Shown here piece by piece: positions 58,007-64,000 of a DNA stretch of 64,000 bases (position 1 is the stretch's first letter; every line of letters starts with the position of its first letter). The translations under genes and the position numbers were made by a program. Location of the stretch: positions 59,915,718 to 59,979,717 of the forward strand of contig JALGPY010000004.1 of the NCBI GenBank assembly GCA_023055425.1. The letters are read 5' to 3'. Source of the DNA: Linanthus parryae. Its lineage: Eukaryota; Streptophyta; Magnoliopsida; Ericales; Polemoniaceae. The notes below the pieces were generated by a model. The model worked only from the letters and a program-made list of their open reading frames with translations, searched no databases and was not told the DNA's origin.

Positions 58007-59941
58007 TGATGCGCTTTTTAGCGTGCTATTCGCAAGTATAGAATCAAGTAATATAGAGAGTATTTTCGACTCGGATTATCAATCCCACAGGGACTTTGCA
58101 GGTTTTTCTAGTAATCAGTTTTAACGAACATAGTGTAAAAATGAGGAATATTTTGAGAGTTTGCTTACTAACTAAGTACTGAAAGTAAATAATTGAAACA
58201 TAAATATTTTTGTGAGAATTTTCTGAATAATCTTAAGGTTGTAAAACTAGGGTTTGAGATACTAGATTCCAGGATCCCCTAGGGTCTCTACAGATTTTTG
58301 TTCTTTGTTTGACATGAAAACACACAACAGTTATTTATCCGTGCCACGTACCAGTTGTGCAATATCTTTTCTTTTCCTGCACGTTATCACGATTCTGCAG
58401 ACTTTCGGATTCCTATTAAGCTGCCTAGGTCTGCAGTCTCGTTCTAAGGCTGCTAGGGTTTCTAACCTGTCCTGATGGCCCGGGTCAGATTCTCTAACAG
58501 GTGGTCTAACGTTTTTAGGCTATTCCTATCTCCCCTTCTCTGGTCGGTCCATCGGGGTAAGGTGCAAAATCCTGTCTTTTCTTCCTAACCCTAATCGAAC
58601 ATTTTCACCTACCGGCTCGGGTCTGTAGCAATTTTGGGTAGCTACTCCGATCATGCATAAACAGCAAAATTCAAAGACAGAATAATTGTTAAAGCCTGCT
58701 GAATTAAGATAGTACTATCATGAATTCATAGGCAAAACGTAGAACTAATCTCTGAAAACGAAACCCTAGGTTCACCGAGAACCTAGGTGTAAAGTTTAGC
58801 TACTAGAACTCATAACGTAAACACAAAGTTTCTGAAAGATAGATAGTGAAAGCAAACTAGGTCTTCGAATCTGGATTCGTTCTCCCGTTCACTCCGTGAA
58901 TGCTCCTGAAATTCTGCCTTGGATGTGTTATGTTGTGTGTTGTTTCTAGAACGAGCCCTGAACGAACCTTTATAAAGTGCCGAAGACGTTTCTGGAAACT
59001 GCCATAATTACGAAACTACCACTGGACCCGAAACCGCCTCGGAATACGCGCTGTCTGCATATATACGCAGCTTGTCTGCGTATATATGCAGGTAGCAATA
59101 TTTTTCGAGGCCTATTTTCTCCCTGTCTGTGTATATACGCAGCCTGCCTGCGTTTTCTCTCTCCTCTTGTGCGTACGAAGCTCTTGTGTGCATGTGAAAC
59201 CCCCTGGAAAGATTGCTGACTGAATCAGGGCGCCAAGAATCCCGACTCGACTTCCGAGAACCTGGCCCCAGTGCCACATGACCAAAATACCCCTGAGTCG
59301 GAACTGTCCCGAAAATCGTCACAAACCTGAAATAGCTGCTCACGACTCCGGGCACCGGTAACCGGGACTCCTTACATGGGCGTGGCCTGTCAGAGACCCA
59401 CATTTGACGGGAGTCATTTTTTGGCCGGACTCCGTTTCATCATTATGATCTGTTTTCGGAAAGCCCTTGACGTCTTCATTCTTTTGCCCCTGGTTTCACT
59501 TCAAAATTCCAAGTCAAACTCTAGATATCGTCAACCGAGCGCATTCCGGTCATTCTCGGTTTTGGCGTTTTCAGCTTCCTCGGTCTGTTTTCACTGCCCG
59601 TTTTTCCGCAAGTCTTTCTGTTTTCCATTCCGCTCTCCCTTGTACCAGTCTCGGTAAAATCCTGCACTGAACTTTTCTGCACGTTTCCCGAGGCAAACCC
59701 GATTCTGTCTCGGCACACATCCCAATGCACTTCCCGAACGTGTTCCTGTAAAGACAACATGAACAAATCCGCGATCATATCCAATAAAAGTACGAAACAT
59801 GCATAATTTAAAAAGAGCTTATTAAACACATCGTTCCTAAAACTGAGGCTTTCCGAGGGTGAATTCTGGCTAAAATGCGACTTTCTGACCCAATGGCACG
59901 TCTAATCAGGCTAAAAGATAACCCCTATTTGGGCGTTATCA
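58007..59941 (-). repeat. Athila-like 5' LTR
   Basis: This 1935-bp LTR carries a decayed version of the palindrome cluster at 59050-59155. It has an extra segment near 58230-58260 that is absent from the other LTR. Confidence 0.92.
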
Positions 59942-61440
59942 GTGTGGTCAGTATGACATATCTACGGACCCACGTGGGAGACAATGGGCGTGTCACTCCC
60001 TCTACACCGTGGGCCATAGCTTGAGGCACTACAGAGATCATCTTGACATACTGATAGAATCTCAGGTTATTATAGATTGCAAGTTTATTTGAAATTTTGT
60101 ATATACTTCCTTGTGTATTACTAAATCCTGTTATGCAGATGGTATGGGATCCGTACGCAGATGTCATGCAATCACTGTCGGCGCGGTGTATAGCTTGACA
60201 ACCTGTATGGTGTGGCAAGACACTACTCATGTGCTTCAAAATCGTAGAGCACCACTTCCCCGACCGAGTATTGCGTCAGTTCATCATGCAACAACAACCA
60301 CCCTCAAATCTGATACCAGCATTGACATGCACAAGGTGGAAAAACGCGGGAAAGCCATGCAGGACTGGGCTTCGAAGCACGGTACATATATTCTCCAGTG
60401 GAACGACATGCGGAGCAGTATTGTTGAAGGACCTCCAGTCGTAGGTCCTATGCAGGCAACATATCCCTATATGGATTCGTACTGGAGGGTGACACGGCTA
60501 CTGATACATCCACCCACCCATCCAACTAGTCGTGTCGGTTTTGCCACTGCCGGAGCGCATCATACTATTCTGGTACACACAATCACTCTTACATAAATTA
60601 TTTCATAAACTTAATTGATTAATTATATATTCGATTGTTTGATTATCAACTACTCTCTATTTATAGGTCCACACCCTACAAATGGTTTGGCGCATAGCGG
60701 AGGGCCATTTGACAGTAGAGGAGGTCCCGTTACACCAGGCATGCTGGAGAGAGGTACAAGAGATTTTCAAGTCCGCAGTTGAGCAGACGATGGGAATTGA
60801 TGTGATGTCAGCGAAACAGGTGGCAAGCAGCCAGCATGATGCTCCTTCCAGCAACGACCCCACAACTGCAGCTCCTACTGTGACTCTACACAAGCCCGGG
60901 CGTAAGATGCGCGACCTCCACAGTTCAGACAGGTCCGATCGTGGAGTCCCTCGTTGATGAGCCCGAGTACGACATCACTGCCACATCCACTCCACCACCA
61001 CCGCCGCCTCCGCCTACCACCACATCCCCTCCACCGACACCTATCACCGCAAACACATCCACTCCAACACCACCACCACAACCACCACCTACCATCACAT
61101 TTAGTCCAGTACCACCAACCACTATCATCACAGAGGTTGAGGGTATGTCATAATTATAATCAGTTGATATATTTTTTTAACATTTTTTTTAAATATAATC
61201 TTGTATTCTAACTAATTGTGGTGATGTAGGGACGAGTGGCTCCCCAACATTCGATCTCGAGATAGATCTCTCGCACCCGACAGAGGATATGTCCCAAGTC
61301 ACGCAAGTGAATCAAGAATCAATCAATGAGGAATTACCGCCAGATGATCTCCTCCTGTGAATAACGTGTACAAGAAGAAACGGGAGCCAAGAGAGGAGGA
61401 CCCCCCCACTAGGTAAAAGAGTGCCCGAACCGCGCAAATG
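59942..61440 (+). pseudogene. PMD (plant mobile domain) gene carried by the MULE, with proline-rich tail
   Basis: Exons inferred: 59942-60065, 60139-60572, 60667-61142 and 61230 onward, with GT-AG ends. The first ends LRHYRDHLDILIESQ. The second opens MVWDPYADVMQSLSARC and has LMCFKIVEHHFPDRVLRQF, then, in a shifted frame, EKRGKAMQDWASKHGTYIL and YPYMDSYWRVTRLLIHPP. These phrases define the PMD or PP7-long-form-like family, found both in host genes and inside MULEs. A TGA at 60196-60198 and frame changes near 60305 and 60950 break it. The last exons hold a Pro/Thr-rich stretch (TSTPPPPPPPPTTTSPPPTP) and an acidic end. Confidence 0.8.
60990..61130 (+). repeat. Proline/threonine-codon-rich low-complexity DNA
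   Basis: CCA/CCG/ACC-rich run within the PMD pseudogene. The reverse frame gives Gly/Val-rich shadow ORFs (60875-61131) that should be ignored. Confidence 0.8.
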
Positions 61441-61722
61441 CGGTACATAGTTGGTAGTGAGAGTTTTGAATTCTAGGACGTTGTGTTTTGAATTAGACAT
61501 TTCTATTTTGGATCAAAACGATAGGCGTTTCAATTTTTTGAAAGTAATATAAGATTCATGTTTTTTGAGAAAATTTAAATGTCTATGCTATGTGATTTTG
61601 GACTGGTGTTGGAAATGCAGGTTTTGGAATTGTTTTGAACAGGGAGGTTAGGACTCCTTTATATAACTCTGGAATTTGCATAAGTACAGAACCAAGTTAA
61701 AGAAAGTTGGTTTTCCTTCAAA

Positions 61723-61945
61723 GAAACCGACATTGATACAATAGGTTCTTAAGAACCGACGTTGATAATTTCGGTTTTAAACTAGCAGGAAAAAACTTGA
61801 AACTGATGGTACAATGTCGGTTTAGTGCCCAATAACCCACCGTAGTATCATCGGTTTCAAAACAGGTATAAATTAGTTTTTGTTTCCCACCCGGGGTTTG
61901 ATCCGTTTTTTGCGCTTCCAACAGGGTCAGATTTGTGAAAAACTC
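61723..61945 (-). repeat. MULE right terminal inverted repeat with palindromic modules
   Basis: Inverted counterpart of 31055-31262. It holds four related modules at about 61723-61747, 61753-61777, 61799-61823 and 61833-61857, each with an accga or tcggt half-site. The outermost bases read aaaaactc at the 61945 end. Confidence 0.75.
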
Positions 61946-62117
61946 GTCTTGCGACTTTCATTTTTTAACACACTAGTTTCAAATTATATGTGATCGTAGA
62001 ATTGTGCATGAAGGCCGTGCTCGGACCTCTCTCTAAGAGAGGGAGATTTTTGGCCATTGTTTCCTAAGAACATGTACAACTTCACTTCACAACAATCAAC
62101 TCATTTCCTATATTCTT

Positions 62118-62471
62118 ATGACATCTCCCATGTGCCTTGATCCTATTCCCATGCGGAGAATGAGGGATTTCTCCCTCAAGAGCCGATACCAAGAAGACTT
62201 TGTAGTTTCTCCACGACCAGCTAAGTGCGGACGAACTTTGTGTGCTCCAACAGAGCCTCTGGTTTCTTACACCAATCATCGTAATCCCCGCATAATGGCA
62301 GTGGATCGCGAGCGGCTGCTCTCACTCTCCCGAGCATCTAAAGGAAAAATGCTCTTGTTTAATTCTTTCTCTCATGCTCGGAGGATGCTTGATCTAGTAG
62401 ATCGAACAAGGTGGCTGAACAAAGAAAGCTTCCACAAAACTCCCCCAAATCATCTCTATCATCATAAATAG
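62118..62471 (+). CDS. Unidentified ORF, 117 codons
   Basis: Starts MTSPMCLDPIPMRRMRDFSL and is rich in Arg and Ser with LLSLSRASKGKMLLFNSFSH. It shows no signal peptide, membrane segment or known motif. The composition is less AT-rich than its surroundings, which is why I list it. It may be a chance frame or part of a spliced gene. Confidence 0.2.
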   Translation: MTSPMCLDPIPMRRMRDFSLKSRYQEDFVVSPRPAKCGRTLCAPTEPLVSYTNHRNPRIMAVDRERLLSLSRASKGKMLLFNSFSHARRMLDLVDRTRWLNKESFHKTPPNHLYHHK

Positions 62472-62556
62472 ATGGCTCTGCGAATTTACCAGAGTTCCAA
62501 CACTGAACATAGCAACCAACCCTATTTCGCAACAAGCATTTCAAAGGTCAAATCAA

Positions 62557-62910
62557 ATGGAGCAGCCTTACTATTTTACCGACCTACCCCAACCATCTGC
62601 ACCTACATTGGAACCCATTTCGACCTCTAGGAAGGTAATCCATTACTCTCAACAAGCGAACCGGCGCTCAGGAAGGCAAAGAGTCTCGAATAAAATCCTT
62701 CCAAAGGTCACCATGACCTACAAGCATGCCTCTACTCCACCACATACTAAGCCGTTGTTGCCAACTACACGAAATTTTTTCCCACCCAGAAAGAGGCTGA
62801 CCCAAATCTGTCAACCGGTTGTTCGTGTTTTCCACCGGAGACACACACCGCCCCACCGTCCTGCCGCACAACTGCACGCCGTTCACCGCTCAAGCATCCC
62901 TATCTGTTAG
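62557..62910 (+). CDS. Unidentified ORF, 117 codons, Pro/Arg-rich
   Basis: Starts MEQPYYFTDLPQPSAPTLEP and becomes basic and His/Pro-rich (VFHRRHTPPHRPAAQ). No domain recognised. It lies 85 bp after the preceding ORF; whether the two belong together is unknown. Confidence 0.2.
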   Translation: MEQPYYFTDLPQPSAPTLEPISTSRKVIHYSQQANRRSGRQRVSNKILPKVTMTYKHASTPPHTKPLLPTTRNFFPPRKRLTQICQPVVRVFHRRHTPPHRPAAQLHAVHRSSIPIC

Positions 62911-64000
62911 CGGGGTCCTTTTCAAGGTTTAAGGTTCAACGTGGCGGACTTTAGGTTTTCCAAATGCTTTTTTCAACTGGGCCATACATGGAAGCATGTT
63001 AATGGGCCATCATGAAGAATTATCCCACTTTTTTTCTAAGCAGGAAGCTCATGAATATTTTTTTTGTGAATATACAATCAGAGAGCTTAGATTCTTGATG
63101 ATGAAAGACAGAAACATAAGCATAAGAAATTGATAAGTACCAAATCTACAAAGCTTTGAGTTACTGTAGCAGTTCCTATATGCTGAATTATCTAACAGTT
63201 TTTATGCAGGTTTTGGCAATGTTTTGGTGATGATATGTATTATTTATATGATTTTGGTTTAGAAATCTATGTTCTATGATGATTATTGCAGGACTAAGTT
63301 GGATTGAAAATCCAATGTTCATTCTGGTGAAGTTAGCAGGCAAAGCTTCAGAAGCTTTGAGATATTTTAGTTACTCTTTACTGCTAAGTTCTTCTAATCA
63401 TCTTCCTACATGCATGTGGATTCAGTGATACTTAGAACTTGATACAAGTTGATTATTGTCTATTATTGTGTGTTCTATAATTGTTACTTGATATATTCAT
63501 GAGATTGAATATATTTGTTAACTCAGAACTTGTCAACAGACAACTCTAGCATAGGTTTCTAATTAACTAATAGCTGATGTTCAAGCAGATCTTTTTGCTA
63601 GATTGCATTGTTATTTGTTTTATCTTGTTTGCCGAGTATTTTCCGGTTTGTTGGACACTCCAACGTCCATAAACAGATCAGCAATGCATTCAAAGTAAGT
63701 TGTTGATAGGATCTTATCAGATAGGAGATATTTTAGAAATTTTGTTCCTGAAATCTCTCAATTCAGTTGTAGACTGAGATCAGCTACTTAAATTTGAATT
63801 GATATAGAGATCGTGATTTTGAAGAGAGCAACCAAGTGGGAAGATCAAGTTCATACAGATCTTAAAATCATTCAGGTTTTCAAATCCAGAAGACTGAAGA
63901 TCATTCATATTCAGAAGAACTCTTTCAGGCTTAAACAACTTATCTTTTCTGAGTTCTTCTTCTTGTACTCAATTGTATTATTTATTATTCATCTCTAAAA

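Larger units (their letters stand above)
50449..59941 (-). mobile_element. Athila/Tat-like Ty3/gypsy element lacking RT, inserted in the PMD exon
   Basis: The LTRs are 50449-52381 (3' LTR) and 58007-59941 (5' LTR). They start tgatgcgctttttagcgtgc and end gttatca, with point differences and a ~30-bp indel between them. The flanking 5-mers gcgtg (50444-50448) and gtgtg (59942-59946) differ by one base. The primer-binding site on the minus strand, 58000-57982, reads tggcgccgttgccgggg, the aspartate-tRNA type used by Athila-like elements. Gag, protease and the integrase C-terminus are recognisable. RT, RNase H and the integrase core are absent, so it could move only with help from a relative. About 2.8 kb of non-coding DNA follows the genes. 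Confidence 0.92.
31055..61945 (+). mobile_element. Degenerate Mutator-like element (MULE) carrying a PMD gene, opened by four nested insertions
   Basis: The two ends are inverted copies of each other: gagttttttcaca at 31055 and, read inward on the minus strand, gagtttttcaca from 61945. Similarity continues for over 100 bp through ctgttgga and gaaaccga blocks. Flanking 9-mers gtcttgtag (31045-31053) and gtcttgcga (61946-61954) agree at six of nine positions, as expected for a decayed Mutator 9-bp duplication. Between the ends, in one orientation, are pieces of a mudrA-type transposase (31340-33030, 41504-41811, 47291-47497) and then a PMD gene (50364-50448, 59942-61440). The other ~25 kb is copia, chromovirus, foldback and Athila-like insertions. 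Both genes have stops and frameshifts, so the element is dead. Confidence 0.85.
61946..64000. other. Right flank of the MULE; no supported gene
   Basis: Host DNA beyond the MULE, formerly continuous with the helicase promoter side if the MULE inserted as a unit. From 62950 to 64000 it is AT-rich with no ORF of note. Two plus-strand ORFs of 117 codons each (62118-62471 and 62557-62910) are listed separately. Confidence 0.6.

Overview
This is plant nuclear DNA, most likely from a eudicot angiosperm. The evidence is a spliced, intron-rich DExH helicase gene of plant type, Ty1/copia and Ty3/gypsy LTR retrotransposons, a Mutator-like element (MULE) carrying a plant mobile domain (PMD) gene, a Stowaway-type MITE, a Helitron and a TRIM. 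I cannot name the species.

Left part (1-31054): the only intact host gene lies on the minus strand. It is the 5' (N-terminal) half of an ASCC3/DExH14-type Ski2-like RNA helicase. I placed 27 coding exons between 30777 and 2266. They sum to 3567 nt, exactly 1189 codons in one open frame, and contain the whole first helicase cassette with its first Sec63-like region. The second cassette should lie beyond the left edge. The introns are large (up to 5.4 kb) and hold the accessory DNA: a TRIM retrotransposon with target-site duplication (9918-10448), a damaged sister copy (4824-5279), a Stowaway MITE involved in a tandem triplication (13649-14890), a short Helitron (21240-22057) and an LTR remnant (28255-28735).

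Right part (31055-61945): one old MULE begins about 280 bp upstream of the helicase ATG. It once carried a mudrA-like transposase and, downstream on the same strand, a PMD gene with a proline-rich tail. Both are now pseudogenes, opened by four later insertions: a copia element (33031-41503, minus strand, 5-bp duplication TGTAG), a chromodomain gypsy element (41812-47290, plus strand, duplication TATTG), a 2.8-kb foldback element with 1.3-kb arms (47498-50331), and an Athila/Tat-like gypsy element lacking reverse transcriptase (50449-59941, minus strand, duplication GCGTG/GTGTG). Leaving these out lets the MULE be read from terminal repeat to terminal repeat, although the transposase 3' half and the PMD 5' part are missing across the foldback element. 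All three retrotransposons are broken by stops, frameshifts or deletions.

Far right (61946-64000): flanking DNA with two unrecognised ORFs and no gene I can support.
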